DNA of 64,000 nucleotides from Crossiella sp. S99.2 (GCF_023094165.1 NZ_JALMDK010000004.1:248001-312000), one strand, 5' to 3'; positions 16,504-26,699 are shown, counted from the first letter of the stretch. The notes: generated from the sequence alone by a model not told the origin. Numbers and translations are program-made.

Positions 16504-19500
16504 TCAGGGGCACTGCGGGCGTTGGGGGACGCCGGGGAAGTACTGGTTCCACTCCTGCTCGGTCAGCTCCGCCCCGGGCAGCCCGCACACCGCCGCGGCC
16601 GCCTGTTCCGGATCGGCGTCCCACAACAGCACCACCCCGTCATGCCCGCCACTGACCACCGTCTTGCCGTCCGGGCTGAACTGCGCGCTGTACACCCGGT
16701 CCTTGTGCAGGGCCAGCACCGCGGACTCGGTCAACCTGCCCTCGGCGGAGACCTCCCACAGCCGCAGCGTCTGGTCGGCGCCGGTGCTGGCCACCGTGCG
16801 GCCGTCGGGGCTGAAGGCCACCGAGTAGGTGGTGTTGCCGTGTTCGGTCCTGGCGTCCACCAGTCTGGGGTCGGCCGGATTGCGGATGTCCCACATCCGC
16901 ACCGAGTGGTCCGCGCCGGTGGAGGCGACCAGGGTGCCCTCGGGGTTGATCGCGACCGAGTAGGGCAGGTCCAGGTGTCCGGTGGCGGTGGCCAGCGCGG
17001 TGGCTTGCCGGTAGTTCTCGATCCGCCACAGCCGGATGGTGCGGTCGGCGGCCGCGGCGGCCAGGATGCGGGTTTTCTCGTTGTAGGACACGCCCATGAT
17101 GGCGTCGGTGGGGCTGGTCAGCTGGGCGCCGCGGCGGGGGTTGGCCGGATCGCGGATGTCCCACATCAGCACCGTGCTGTCGATGCTGCCGGTGATCAGG
17201 GTGGCGCCGCCGTCGGCGAAGGCCACCGACAGCACCCCGTCCTCGTGGCCGTCCAGGGTGCCGCGCAGGGTGACCTCGGTCAGGTTGGTCACCGACCACA
17301 GGCGGACCTTGCCGTCCAGGGTGGCGGTGGCCAGCAGCGAGCCGTCGGGGCTGAACCGGACGTCGTAGACCATGTCGTGGTGGCTTTCCAGCACCTTGAC
17401 CAGTCTCGGGTGCCGCTGGTCGCGCACGTCCCACAGCCGCACGGTGTGGTCGGCGCCGCCGGTGACGAGCAGTTTCTGGTTGGGGTGCAGCACCGCGGTG
17501 CGCACCGGCCCGGTGTGCGCGCTCAGCTCGGGCAGCTCCACCGGGCGTTCCGGGTTGGCGAAGTCCCACAGTCGCACGCTCTGGTCCAGGCTGCCGGAGG
17601 CCAGGGTGGCGCCGTCGGGGTGGAAGACCACCGAACGCACGATGTCGGTGTGCTTGCTCAGCACCGCGCCCGCCCTCGGCCGGGCGCGGTCGCGCAGGTG
17701 CCAGACCCGGAGGTCGTTGTCCAGCGCGGCGGAAACCAGGGTGTCCCCGGTCGGGCTGAAGGCGAGGTCGAAGACGGTGTCCCGGTGGCCTTCCAGGCGG
17801 GGCAGCGCGACGGGGTTGGCCGGGTCGCGCAGGTCCCACACCCGCACGCTGCGGTCGACCGCGCCGGTGGCGAACAGGGTTCCGTCGCGGTTGAAGGCCG
17901 CGCCGAAGGCGGTCTGCCGGTCCACCGGCAGGTTGCCCGAGCGGGCCACCTGCAGGCTGCCCGTCGGGCGCGGGGCGGCCGGGTCGCGGATGTCCCAGAA
18001 CCGCACCGGCTGGTCGCCGGAGCCTGCGATGGCGAAGGTGCGGCCGTCCGGGCTGAAGGCGATGCCGTGCACGGTCCTGGCCTCCTTGAACTTGGCCCGT
18101 GGCTTGGCCGCGGCCGGATCGCGCACGTCCCAGAGTTCGACCACGCCGTCCACTCCGGCCACCGCGAGCAGTCCGCCGGCGCGGTCGAAGGCCAGTGCGC
18201 TGACCGGGGCGCCCTGCCACGGCAACCGGCCGATCTCCTTGCTCTGCCGCGGATCGCTGACATCCCAGAAGATCACGCCGGCGCCGCCGGAGGCGACCAG
18301 GCCGCCGCCGGGCCGGTAGGCGAGCGCGGCCACCGGGCCGCTGTGCCCGTGCAGGGTGCGCAGCCGGTACGGGTGCCTGCGATCGCTGACATCCCACAGG
18401 CTCAGCGTGCTGTTCTGGTTGGCCACCACCAGGTGCCTGCCGTCCGGGCTGTACATGGCCGCGCCGATGGTGTTGCCCTGTTCGGTGAGCGGGCTGGCGT
18501 AGTGGATGGCGTTGGTGCTCAACAGGTTGCCGCGGGTCTCCGGGATCGGCGCGAGCCGGTAGGCGGCCAGGCTGAGCCGGGCGGCCAGGGCGGGATTGGT
18601 GCCGCGCAAGGAGATCGACCGGTCGGAGACCTGCTGGGCGAGGGTGGTGGTGCGTTCCTCGTCGGCCATTCGCTGGGAGTCCACGGCGAAGCCGGTGGCC
18701 ACCACGCTGAGCACGAGCATCACGGTGAGCAGTGCGACGGCCTGCCACAGCCGCCGGGTGCGCCGCCGGTCCACCTGGTCCTGCCGGGCCTGTTCGGCCA
18801 GGCTGGCGTCGAGGAACCGCCGTTCCCCTGCGGAGAGCGTGGAGTCGTTGCGGCCGGCCCAGTCCTTGGCCACGGCCAGCCGGGAGCCGCGGTAGAGCGC
18901 GCCGGGGTCGCGCTGGTCGGCCTCCCAGCCCGCGGCGGCCTCGGTGAGCTGGCGGTGCACCCGCAGGCTTTCCCGGTCCTCGGTGAGCCAGCCGCGCAGC
19001 CGGGGCCAGGACCGGATGAGCGCCTCGTGGGTGATCTCCACGGTGTCGCCGTCGCGGGTGAGCAGGCGGGCCGCGGTGAGCCGGTCGAGCACCAGCGCGG
19101 TGTCCGGGTCGGCGGTGTCGAGTTCGCCGCGGTGGATGCGGCGTTTGGTGTCCTCGGTGCCCTCGCCGAGCGCGGTCAGGCGCAGCAGGATCTGCCGCAG
19201 CAGGGTGCGCTGGTCCGCGGTGAGTCCACTGTGGACTTCTTCGGCGGTGCGGGCGACGGCGTGTTCGATGCCGCCGACGGCGTCGTAGCCGGTCAGGGTG
19301 AGGGTGGTGCCGCGACGGCGGCGCCAGGTTTCCAGCAGCGCGTGCGAGACCAGCGGCAGCACGCCCGGCCGGCCGGAGGCGTCCGCGACCAGGCGGGTGA
19401 CCAGCGCGGTCTCCACCGTGCAGCCGGATCGGACGGCGGGTTCGACGATGGCCGCGCGCAGTTCGTCGGTGCTGAGCCTGCCGACGACGATCTGCGCGTC

Positions 19501-20346
19501 CTGCAGGATCCCGGCGAGTTCGGGGCGTTGCAGGCAGTGCGTGTAGAAGTCCGAGCGCACGCCGATGACCACGCGGGCCCGGCCGGTGATGTCGTCGTCG
19601 GTGGCCGCGCGCAGGGCGGCCAGGAAGGCGGAGCGTTCGGCGGGGTCGGCGCAGAGGGTGAACAGTTCCTCGAACTGGTCCACGACCAGCAGGAACTCGG
19701 CTCCGGCCGGTTCGCGCTCGAGGAGTTGGCGCAGCGCGAGCCCGAGGTTGCGCGGCTGGTCCCGCAGGTCGGCGGCCAGTCCGCCGGCGGGGGTGCGCAG
19801 CCGGGCGGCCAGGGCCACCGCGCATTCCTCCAGGGGCCGGGCGCCGGGGGTGATCACCAGCGCGGGCCCGGCTTTGGGCAGCACGCCGGCGCGCAGCACC
19901 GAGGACTTGCCGGAGCCGGAGGCGCCGACCACCGCGACGAAGCGCCGGACGGTGAGCAGGTCGAGGAGTTTGCGCACCAGGTCGGCGCGGCCGAAGAACC
20001 GGTCGGCGTCCTCGGCCTGGAAGGCGGCCAGTCCCGGGTAGGGCGGCTGGCCGGTGTCGGTCTCGCGCGGGCCGTCCGGTTCGAGTTCGGCGACCGTGTC
20101 CCGCCACCGCTGTTCCCACTCGTCCTCCGCGCCGCCGCAGGCCCGGACGTAGGCGCGGGTGACGGCCAGGCTGGGCAGCCGGTCGCCGCGGGCGGCCTGG
20201 GCGAGGGTGGCCATGGAGAAGTGCGCCTGGCGGGCGAGTTCGCGGTAGCTCGGGTTTCCGGCCTGCTGGCGCAGCGCGCGCAGCTCCCCGGCGAATCGCT
20301 GGATCGGTCCGGCAGCCGGATCCAGCGGACGTTCTGGACGTGGCAT
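16504..20346 (-). CDS. HTH-nSTAND1 NTPase-WD40 repeat protein
   Basis: 1280 residues from the ATG at 20346 (MPRPERPLDPAAG); an upstream extension to 20511 is not protein-like. Order: XRE-type HTH about 15-65; linker PYPGLAAFQAEDADRFFGR, the usual opening of nSTAND1; Walker A GASGSGKSS (141-149); Walker B FLLVVDQFEEL (218-228); a membrane helix near 533-555; then 14 WD40 units ending in words such as VRLWDVRD, enough for two seven-bladed propellers (about 620-1260). STAND proteins act as ligand-sensing switches. In actinomycetes this architecture is common and its trigger unknown; defence or signalling are both possible. Confidence 0.9.
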   Translation of the reverse strand: MPRPERPLDPAAGPIQRFAGELRALRQQAGNPSYRELARQAHFSMATLAQAARGDRLPSLAVTRAYVRACGGAEDEWEQRWRDTVAELEPDGPRETDTGQPPYPGLAAFQAEDADRFFGRADLVRKLLDLLTVRRFVAVVGASGSGKSSVLRAGVLPKAGPALVITPGARPLEECAVALAARLRTPAGGLAADLRDQPRNLGLALRQLLEREPAGAEFLLVVDQFEELFTLCADPAERSAFLAALRAATDDDITGRARVVIGVRSDFYTHCLQRPELAGILQDAQIVVGRLSTDELRAAIVEPAVRSGCTVETALVTRLVADASGRPGVLPLVSHALLETWRRRRGTTLTLTGYDAVGGIEHAVARTAEEVHSGLTADQRTLLRQILLRLTALGEGTEDTKRRIHRGELDTADPDTALVLDRLTAARLLTRDGDTVEITHEALIRSWPRLRGWLTEDRESLRVHRQLTEAAAGWEADQRDPGALYRGSRLAVAKDWAGRNDSTLSAGERRFLDASLAEQARQDQVDRRRTRRLWQAVALLTVMLVLSVVATGFAVDSQRMADEERTTTLAQQVSDRSISLRGTNPALAARLSLAAYRLAPIPETRGNLLSTNAIHYASPLTEQGNTIGAAMYSPDGRHLVVANQNSTLSLWDVSDRRHPYRLRTLHGHSGPVAALAYRPGGGLVASGGAGVIFWDVSDPRQSKEIGRLPWQGAPVSALAFDRAGGLLAVAGVDGVVELWDVRDPAAAKPRAKFKEARTVHGIAFSPDGRTFAIAGSGDQPVRFWDIRDPAAPRPTGSLQVARSGNLPVDRQTAFGAAFNRDGTLFATGAVDRSVRVWDLRDPANPVALPRLEGHRDTVFDLAFSPTGDTLVSAALDNDLRVWHLRDRARPRAGAVLSKHTDIVRSVVFHPDGATLASGSLDQSVRLWDFANPERPVELPELSAHTGPVRTAVLHPNQKLLVTGGADHTVRLWDVRDQRHPRLVKVLESHHDMVYDVRFSPDGSLLATATLDGKVRLWSVTNLTEVTLRGTLDGHEDGVLSVAFADGGATLITGSIDSTVLMWDIRDPANPRRGAQLTSPTDAIMGVSYNEKTRILAAAAADRTIRLWRIENYRQATALATATGHLDLPYSVAINPEGTLVASTGADHSVRMWDIRNPADPRLVDARTEHGNTTYSVAFSPDGRTVASTGADQTLRLWEVSAEGRLTESAVLALHKDRVYSAQFSPDGKTVVSGGHDGVVLLWDADPEQAAAAVCGLPGAELTEQEWNQYFPGVPQRPQCP

Positions 20347-20502
20347 AACCCCCACCCCGGATTGTGTGCGGGTTGATTGTGTAGTGGGTGGCGCGAAGCC
20401 ACACAACAACGGAACGGCTAAAACTGTTCGTGAGGGGCTGACACGAGTACTGGGGGGTACTGGGGTCACGCAGAGCGCGAGCACTGGGGATCGCGCACCG
20501 GA

Positions 20503-20532
20503 GGCCCGCACAACCGGAGGATTGTGCGGGCC
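20503..20532. terminator. Strong hairpin terminator of the GH2 gene
   Basis: GGCCCGCACAA (20503-20513) and TTGTGCGGGCC (20522-20532) form a perfect 11-bp stem with an 8-nt loop, 21 nt past the GH2 stop on the minus strand. Confidence 0.75.
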
Positions 20533-20553
20533 TTCCCTCTTTCCCGGCTCGGT

Positions 20554-22641
20554 TCAGCCGGCCAGATTCCAGGTCACGGTGTCGGTGTGGGTGCGGCCGT
20601 TTTTGAGGCCGGTCACGGTGACCGTGTTGGCGCCGGGTCGCAGGGTCACCGGCCAGGTGTGGATGCGGTCGGCCGCGGTTCTGGCGCCGTGGGAGACGCC
20701 GTTGACGGTGAGGGTGACCGAGTCCAGGTTGGCGTAGACCTTGACCGTGGTGGCCGCGGTGGTGCGCTGGGTCCAGCGGCGGCTGGCCAGGTACACGGTG
20801 GGCGTGTCGGTCCAGTTGGCCTTGTAGTAGTGGAAGGCGTCCTTGCGGGTTTGCCGGTCGTAGGTGACCAGGCCCTTGTCGTTGCGGCCGTCGGTGTCGC
20901 CCTCGGAGCGGCTGTCCACGGCGAAGTCGAACATGTTCCAGACGAAGCTGCCCCACAGGTAGCGCCGGGTGTCCAGCTGTTTCCAGTGGTTCTCGTGCAG
21001 CAGGTTCTGGTATTCCTCCGGATGCCATTTTCCGGTGGTGACCGGCGGTTTCGGGTTTTCCTCGTGCTGGTGCACGCTGGCGCCGGCACCGTATTCGCTG
21101 ATGCTGATCCGGCGGCCGGGGTCCTTGGCGTGCAGCTGGTCGGCCCATTTGCCGGGGCCGGTGTCGCTGAGCCCGTACCAGCCGTAGTACTTGTTGTAGC
21201 CGATCACGTCGGTGTGCCCGGCGAGTCCGTCGGTGTCGCCCTTGTGCGTGGCGTAGGTGGACAGCCGCCCGGAGTCCTCGGCCTCGACCTGGGCGGCGAG
21301 GGTGTCCAGAATCCCGTTGGTGACGGCGTTGTCGCTGGCCTGCTCGTTGCCGATGCCCCAGAAGAAGACCGAGGGGTGGTTGAAGTTCTGCCGGATCAGC
21401 TCGTGGAGCTGCTGTTGCAGGTTGGCCCGGAAGCCCGCGGAGTCGGTGACCTGGTTGACCAGCGGGATCTCGGTCCACACCACGTAGCCGCGCCGGTCGG
21501 CCAGGTCCAGGACGTGCTGGGACTGCTGGTAGTGCGCGGTCCGGTAGGCGTTGACGCCCATCTCGTCCATGAGGTCGAAGTCCTGGGTCTGCTGGGCCGG
21601 GCTGACCGCCCAGCCGTGATCCAGGCGGTCCTGGTGCGCGTTGACCCCGCGCAGCTGGAGGCGTTGCCCGTTGAGCGAGAACCCGGTGCCGGCGTCCACG
21701 GTGGCCGCGCGCAGCCCGAGCGGCTGGGTGAGCACGTCGGTGACCCGCCCGGTGGCCGCGTCGATGATCTCCACGTGCGCCTGGTGCAGGTAAGGGTCGG
21801 TTTTGCCCTGCCAGCGGCGCGGGTTGCGCACGGTCAGGCTCTGCACGGTGGTGAACTCGCCGGCCGCGGCCACGGTCCTGGTGGCCGAGGTGGTCTCGGC
21901 GACGATCGAGCCTGCCGCGTCGGTCAGCACGGTCCGCACCCGCACCTGCCGGGCGGCGGGGTGGTTGTTCCAGGCTTTGCTGGTCACCTCGACGGTGGCG
22001 GAGGCGGCGGTGACGGACCGTTGCCGCAGGTAGACGCCGGGACCGCCGTAGTCGCCGAGCCGGATGGCCAGGGGGTCGACGGCGGTGAGCCGGACGGAGC
22101 GGTAGATGCCGCCGAAGAAGGTGTAGTCGGCGGAGATGGGCGCGATATCCGGGTTGGCCGCGTTGTTGACCCGCACCGCGAGGATGTTGTCCTGCCCGAT
22201 GCGCAGGGCGGCGGTGGCGTCGAACCGGAATGCCGCGTAGCCGCCGCGGTGTTCGCCGAGCCGGGTCCCGTTGAGCCACACCTCGGCCACCGAATTGACC
22301 CCGTCGAACTGCAACCAGACCCGTTTCCCGGTCCAGCCGGCCGACGGCGTCACGGTCCGCCGGTACCAGCCGATGCCACGGTGGTAATTGCTGCCACCGT
22401 CCTGCCCGTCCCGGGAATTCCAGGTGTGCGGAACGGACACCGCCGACCAGGACGAGTCGTTGAATCCGGGCGCCTGGGCGCCGGGCACATCGGCGCGGGT
22501 GAATCGCCAGCCGGAATCCAGTCCGGAATGCTGGCGTAGCGAAGGCGCCGCATAAGCGACGGCGACCGGCGCCGGGACGACTAGGCCGGTCGTGACCATT
22601 GCGAGGGCGAGAACCAGGACGAACAGGCGGAACCGGGACAC
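20554..22641 (-). CDS. Secreted glycoside hydrolase family 2 protein (beta-galactosidase-like)
   Basis: 695 residues, GTG start. A signal peptide (about 1-32, hydrophobic LFVLVLALAMVTTGLVVPAPVA, then AYAAP) directs export. The GH2 sugar-binding domain carries SGWRFTRADVPGA and VSVPHTWNSRDGQDGG. A beta-sandwich follows, then the TIM barrel with RGVNAHQD and MGVNAYRTAHY. The likely acid/base is Glu433 (FFWGIGNEQ) and the nucleophile Glu516 (ISISEYGAG). GH2 enzymes remove beta-galactosyl, mannosyl or glucuronosyl residues; specificity is not assignable here. It ends at a strong terminator. Confidence 0.9.
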   Translation of the reverse strand: MSRFRLFVLVLALAMVTTGLVVPAPVAVAYAAPSLRQHSGLDSGWRFTRADVPGAQAPGFNDSSWSAVSVPHTWNSRDGQDGGSNYHRGIGWYRRTVTPSAGWTGKRVWLQFDGVNSVAEVWLNGTRLGEHRGGYAAFRFDATAALRIGQDNILAVRVNNAANPDIAPISADYTFFGGIYRSVRLTAVDPLAIRLGDYGGPGVYLRQRSVTAASATVEVTSKAWNNHPAARQVRVRTVLTDAAGSIVAETTSATRTVAAAGEFTTVQSLTVRNPRRWQGKTDPYLHQAHVEIIDAATGRVTDVLTQPLGLRAATVDAGTGFSLNGQRLQLRGVNAHQDRLDHGWAVSPAQQTQDFDLMDEMGVNAYRTAHYQQSQHVLDLADRRGYVVWTEIPLVNQVTDSAGFRANLQQQLHELIRQNFNHPSVFFWGIGNEQASDNAVTNGILDTLAAQVEAEDSGRLSTYATHKGDTDGLAGHTDVIGYNKYYGWYGLSDTGPGKWADQLHAKDPGRRISISEYGAGASVHQHEENPKPPVTTGKWHPEEYQNLLHENHWKQLDTRRYLWGSFVWNMFDFAVDSRSEGDTDGRNDKGLVTYDRQTRKDAFHYYKANWTDTPTVYLASRRWTQRTTAATTVKVYANLDSVTLTVNGVSHGARTAADRIHTWPVTLRPGANTVTVTGLKNGRTHTDTVTWNLAG

Positions 22642-22655
22642 AACACCACCTCATT

Positions 22656-22678
22656 GTTCATGTGTGTGAACGGTGTTC
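22656..22678. promoter_or_regulatory. Candidate operator at the GH2 promoter
   Basis: GTTCATGTGTGTGAAC (22656-22671) is a perfect 5-bp-arm palindrome that runs into GAAC-GGT-GTTC (22668-22678), 15 bp before the GH2 start. Carbon-source control is an inference. Confidence 0.3.
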
Positions 22679-22943
22679 TGCTGGTTGAACGATCCAGAAA
22701 GGTAGCCAGCGTCCGGTCCGGACAGCAAGACCCATTAGTCGTCACAGCCATCCGCGCAGGTCAAGCTGCCTGCGTTGTGCGGCGGTTGGTTGTACGTCGT
22801 CGTCCTCGAAGCCAGACAACGCGAGATCAGTTAGAACTGACCGCAGAAGGCACCGTCGTGACTGGGGGTCGCGACGGTGTCCGCAGGCGGTCTCCCTCGA
22901 CCGCACGTGGCGGGGCCGCCACTCCCACTGCGACCCCGCCACA

Positions 22944-25900
22944 TCAGGCGTCACCGCGTTGGTCCAGCGCGCGACTAATCCCATCAAGCCAGTCGGCCAT
23001 TTCACGGAGCAGCCGCGCGGATCGGATCCACGTCGGCGCGATAATGGTCGACCATTCACGAAGTTTCCCGGACAGCATTTTTTCCTGTCGGTCACCTTCA
23101 TTGTTTTCACGAACGATGTCTCTCCGACGGTTCATGAACCCGATACTCAACCCTTCAGCCAAGTGGTTGTCCGCGATGCTTTCCACGATGTCCCTGACCG
23201 CCTCGTCCGGCCAGGCCCCGTCGTCTCCCAGTGGCGCCCCGGCGAGCAGCGTGCCGATGCAGTTGTCGACAAATTCAAGGCAGCCTCGTTCGGCCGCCAG
23301 TGTCCGGGCGGCACGCACCCACTCGATCAGGTACTTGCGATCAAGACCGCCGTCGCTCGTTCTGCCCGGCAGCACCGGGGAGATCGACAACACCCTGATG
23401 GCGAACCCTCTGAAGCCCTCGTCCACGGGCTGCTCTGACTGACGCCCACCGGTGACCGGCTGGGCGATCGCGGCCAGGTCCACGAAGAACCGAGGATTGG
23501 CGGTGATCTCGTTGTGCGTCGCCCGGGGTGGCCGGAAATTGGTCAGCAGCGGGTCGTGCAAGCACTCGAAGCGCACGACCGTCGCGGCCGGCGCGCCGGC
23601 GGCCATGAGGTGGTCCAGCAGGCGGGCGAGGTGGTAGCCGGGAGTGGCGATCGGTTCCTGCCGCAGGTCGCTCGTGGCCGCGGCCTCCAGCACCCGCTCG
23701 ACCAGCTCGACCGGCGCGACCCAGTCCTGTCCGGGGTACGGGCGGGTGCGCAGCGACAGGTAGGAAATGGCCAGCCACGGACGTTGCCAGCGCAGCAGTT
23801 CGATGATGTACCGCTCGGCGTGTTCCGGCCGCGGGTTGGCCCCGATCGTCCGCCAATACCCCTCCTCGACCTCCGGTCCGCCGTCAGCCACCAGCTGCCA
23901 GGTCTGCTCATCACCAGGCATCGCCTGCAGAAAGGCGATCTTGGCTGCCACCGTTGCCCCGGTGTGCCTGGACCAGGTCTCCTCAACCCACGACCAGCCA
24001 CGATCGCCCCTGACGCCGGCCGCCCAGCCCATGGCGAACAGCCGCGTGCCGGCTTCGCCCAGCAACGGCCACAGCTCCGCGTCCAGCTCCTCCGGCACCG
24101 CTGCCGGCGTCAGCACGCCAACCAGTTCAGGGCGTGTGCTGGCCGCGGCAAGCCGGGCCAGGCCGGGCACACCCGAACGCGCGAACACCTGGCGGATCGC
24201 GTCCACTCGCCCCGGGCGCAGCTCCGTCCCGTCGTCCAGGTCCGTCCAGGCGAACAGGCGAGCCCACGGCTCGACCGAGTCCGGCGGCTCCAGTGTGTCC
24301 GCGTACCCGGTCAGCCTGGCGAGGTCCGCCGCGCTGTACGTCCAGGCGTCCTCCGGGAAATTCCGGTGATGGTCGAGATGAGCGGTGAGCGCGCGCCAGA
24401 GGTCGAGCCGGTCCGCCGGGTCGAGAGAATCCGGGGCCAGAGCGGTCACAGCGGCCAGCACCGGCTCTCGGTGGGCGGGTGCGAGGTGGTCGAGCAGTCG
24501 GAGAAGTTCGCACCAGCGGCGTGGATCGACGCCCGCCCCGGTCACCGCCCAATCCACCAGCTGTTCGATGGTCGGGGCCCACTCCGGTTCAGTCACCGGG
24601 GCGGTGGTGGGCAGCCAGTCCCGGTACATCGGGGTCGCCGTGCGCATGGTGTGCACCTCCCGGCTGGGCAGCAGGTCGAGCAGGAGCCGCCAGCCCACCT
24701 CCGGATGCCGGATCCGGAGGCCGTTCAGCACAGCGAGCCGGTCCGGGGCAGTGGCCGCGGTGCACGGGCGCAGCGGTAGGAAGATCCGTCGCAGGGAGTC
24801 ATGCGGCCGGTTGGCGACCCGCCCGCCAGGGTCGATGACGGCGAGCCTGGCCAGCGCGTCGGCCGCGTCCGGGAGGTGTTCCGGCGACCAGCACAGGCAC
24901 TCCAGTGCCCAGAGCAACCCGACATGGGTGGCCGCACGCCCCCACGAGGCGGCCGGGCCGGAGTCCTGGAACAGGCTGGCCAGCAACGGATCCCGGTCGG
25001 TCAGCCCGCGGTCGACCGCCGCCAGGAAACGCCGCGGGGCGGCCTCGGCCAGCTGCGGCAGCAACTCCGAGAGCGACCGCCACAACAGGCCGGTCCGATC
25101 GGTGAGGGCGGCGTCGAGGACCGCTGCGGTCAACCGTTCCGCATGCGCTGCCGCGGTGTGACCGCCGGCCAGCTCGGTCTCTCCTTCGGCACCGAGCAGG
25201 GCCGCGGCTCCAGCCAGGCCCAGTCGCAAGGTGTTCGAGCACCTCTGCTGTGGGCCGACGAGCTGGGAGGTCGCCTGGTCCGCGGCACCGAGGTCCACCC
25301 TCGGGTCCGGCTCGGTCAGCACCCGGACCGCCAGCTCGAACCAGCGGGTCAGATCCTGGTCAGCCAGCATCGGGTGTGACAGCAGCCAGTTGTCCACCGG
25401 ATCAGCGACCCGCCACCGCCTGCCCGCCCTGCGCAGTGGCGGGTCGTCAGTGCCCTCCCAGCGCCGCAGCGCGCGCTCCACCTCGGCGTACCCGCGCCCG
25501 GTCAGCTCGGCGACAGCCACCTGGTCGTGCGCGTCGGTGGCCTCCCACGAACCGGCGAGCAGCAACGTGGCGGCGAGCCCGGCATCCAGCTCACTCGCCC
25601 AGCCCGGCCGGGCGGGCGCCTGGTTGACCGCGAGTCTGCGGCGCAACGACATCAGGTTTCGCCGGGCCACCGCGGCCAAGGTGTCAGCCTGTTCCAGGGG
25701 CAGGCCAGCCGTGTGCAGTGCCGCTGCCGCGGCTTCCCGGCTCAACCTCGGCAGCCTGATGCCATTCCTGGCCGGTCGCTGTCCAGGCCCCGCGGGGATG
25801 ATCACGTGGTGCCCGGCGGCGAGTGCCTGGTGCGTCGCGGGCTCCTCGTGGTCGGCGATGAGCACCAGCGACGCGGGACCGCGCAGGCACAGCGACCAGC

Positions 25901-26633
25901 CGTCCCCGCCGGTCACTACCATCGGGCCAGGGCTCACCAGGTGGTCCCCGGTCCGGAGCACTGCCACCGCGAAGGCCAGCGCCTCCGCCCTGGCCGGTGC
26001 GGAGACGACCGTCACCGCGGGCGGCCCGTCCAGGCGGAGCCGCAGTTCCGCCGCTTCGGCGTCGCGGCCGGCGATCAGGAGTTCGGACGGCAATGACGGG
26101 GTGGTGGCGGCTGCCCAGTCCGTCCACCAGTCCACGGCCAGGCTGACCTCGGCGGAGGCGATGATGCCGAGCATGGGTACCAGCTCACCGAGTCTGGCCA
26201 CGAGCTTCGCGTACCCGGTGTCGAGATCCTGGTGGTCCAGCCGGACGGACTGGAGGTCGGCCAGCTCGGCGAGCTCGGCCGGGAGTGTCTCCGGGGCAAG
26301 CCGGGGCATTCGTTCCAGCATTACCGGGACCACCAGGACACCGTGCGCGAACGCCTCGATGATCTCCCTGCGTGGCCAGTACTCCGGGTTGTCGATCCGC
26401 TGTCGGGAGCCGTTCTGCTCCTCGCCGAACCAGCGCTGGCCGATCAGCACGAGCAGCACGTCCGAATCCCGCAGCCGGGCAAGGATCTCAGGGTCGAAGG
26501 ACTTGGCCAGTGGAATTGAGCGTGAAGCGTAGAACACCTGATCAGCACCGAATACATCGGACAGTATTTTGTCCATATGAGCGGCAACCAGCGCGCTATC
26601 AGCTGTCTGATAGTTGATAAAAATTCCCGACAC
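22944..26633 (-). CDS. TIR-domain protein with degenerate STAND-like middle and large helical C-terminus
   Basis: 1229 residues from the GTG at 26633, which follows GAAAGGAAC; the open frame above it is not protein-like. TIR domain 1-155: GIFINYQTADSALVAAHMDKIL, box SIPLAKSFDPEIL, and YWPRREIIEAFAHG holding the putative NADase Glu90. Residues about 185-340 (LIAGRDAEAAELRLRL, AVTVVSAPARAEALAFAVAVL, SLVLIADHEEP, GHHVIIPAGPG) follow the layout of a P-loop NTPase but have no GxxxxGKS. About 900 residues of helical, HEAT/TPR-like sequence follow. TIR proteins of this kind often act in anti-phage systems by degrading NAD. The promoter region faces the gene at 26811 across a palindrome. Confidence 0.82.
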   Translation of the reverse strand: MSGIFINYQTADSALVAAHMDKILSDVFGADQVFYASRSIPLAKSFDPEILARLRDSDVLLVLIGQRWFGEEQNGSRQRIDNPEYWPRREIIEAFAHGVLVVPVMLERMPRLAPETLPAELAELADLQSVRLDHQDLDTGYAKLVARLGELVPMLGIIASAEVSLAVDWWTDWAAATTPSLPSELLIAGRDAEAAELRLRLDGPPAVTVVSAPARAEALAFAVAVLRTGDHLVSPGPMVVTGGDGWSLCLRGPASLVLIADHEEPATHQALAAGHHVIIPAGPGQRPARNGIRLPRLSREAAAAALHTAGLPLEQADTLAAVARRNLMSLRRRLAVNQAPARPGWASELDAGLAATLLLAGSWEATDAHDQVAVAELTGRGYAEVERALRRWEGTDDPPLRRAGRRWRVADPVDNWLLSHPMLADQDLTRWFELAVRVLTEPDPRVDLGAADQATSQLVGPQQRCSNTLRLGLAGAAALLGAEGETELAGGHTAAAHAERLTAAVLDAALTDRTGLLWRSLSELLPQLAEAAPRRFLAAVDRGLTDRDPLLASLFQDSGPAASWGRAATHVGLLWALECLCWSPEHLPDAADALARLAVIDPGGRVANRPHDSLRRIFLPLRPCTAATAPDRLAVLNGLRIRHPEVGWRLLLDLLPSREVHTMRTATPMYRDWLPTTAPVTEPEWAPTIEQLVDWAVTGAGVDPRRWCELLRLLDHLAPAHREPVLAAVTALAPDSLDPADRLDLWRALTAHLDHHRNFPEDAWTYSAADLARLTGYADTLEPPDSVEPWARLFAWTDLDDGTELRPGRVDAIRQVFARSGVPGLARLAAASTRPELVGVLTPAAVPEELDAELWPLLGEAGTRLFAMGWAAGVRGDRGWSWVEETWSRHTGATVAAKIAFLQAMPGDEQTWQLVADGGPEVEEGYWRTIGANPRPEHAERYIIELLRWQRPWLAISYLSLRTRPYPGQDWVAPVELVERVLEAAATSDLRQEPIATPGYHLARLLDHLMAAGAPAATVVRFECLHDPLLTNFRPPRATHNEITANPRFFVDLAAIAQPVTGGRQSEQPVDEGFRGFAIRVLSISPVLPGRTSDGGLDRKYLIEWVRAARTLAAERGCLEFVDNCIGTLLAGAPLGDDGAWPDEAVRDIVESIADNHLAEGLSIGFMNRRRDIVRENNEGDRQEKMLSGKLREWSTIIAPTWIRSARLLREMADWLDGISRALDQRGDA

Positions 26634-26699
26634 GCGGATGTTCCTTTCAGCGGCGATGCCCCGGGCACAACATCCCACGAGGAACAGTAGATGAACAGG

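Noticed and set aside
16417-20376. A 1319-residue plus-strand open frame opposite the WD40 gene
   Set aside because: It is Gly/Val/Gln-rich and repetitive, has no family pattern, and mirrors the codon bias of the real minus-strand gene.
16640-22654. A 2004-residue minus-strand open frame spanning two genes
   Set aside because: It is an Arg/Pro-rich out-of-frame reading across the WD40 and GH2 genes and crosses the strong terminator at 20503-20532.
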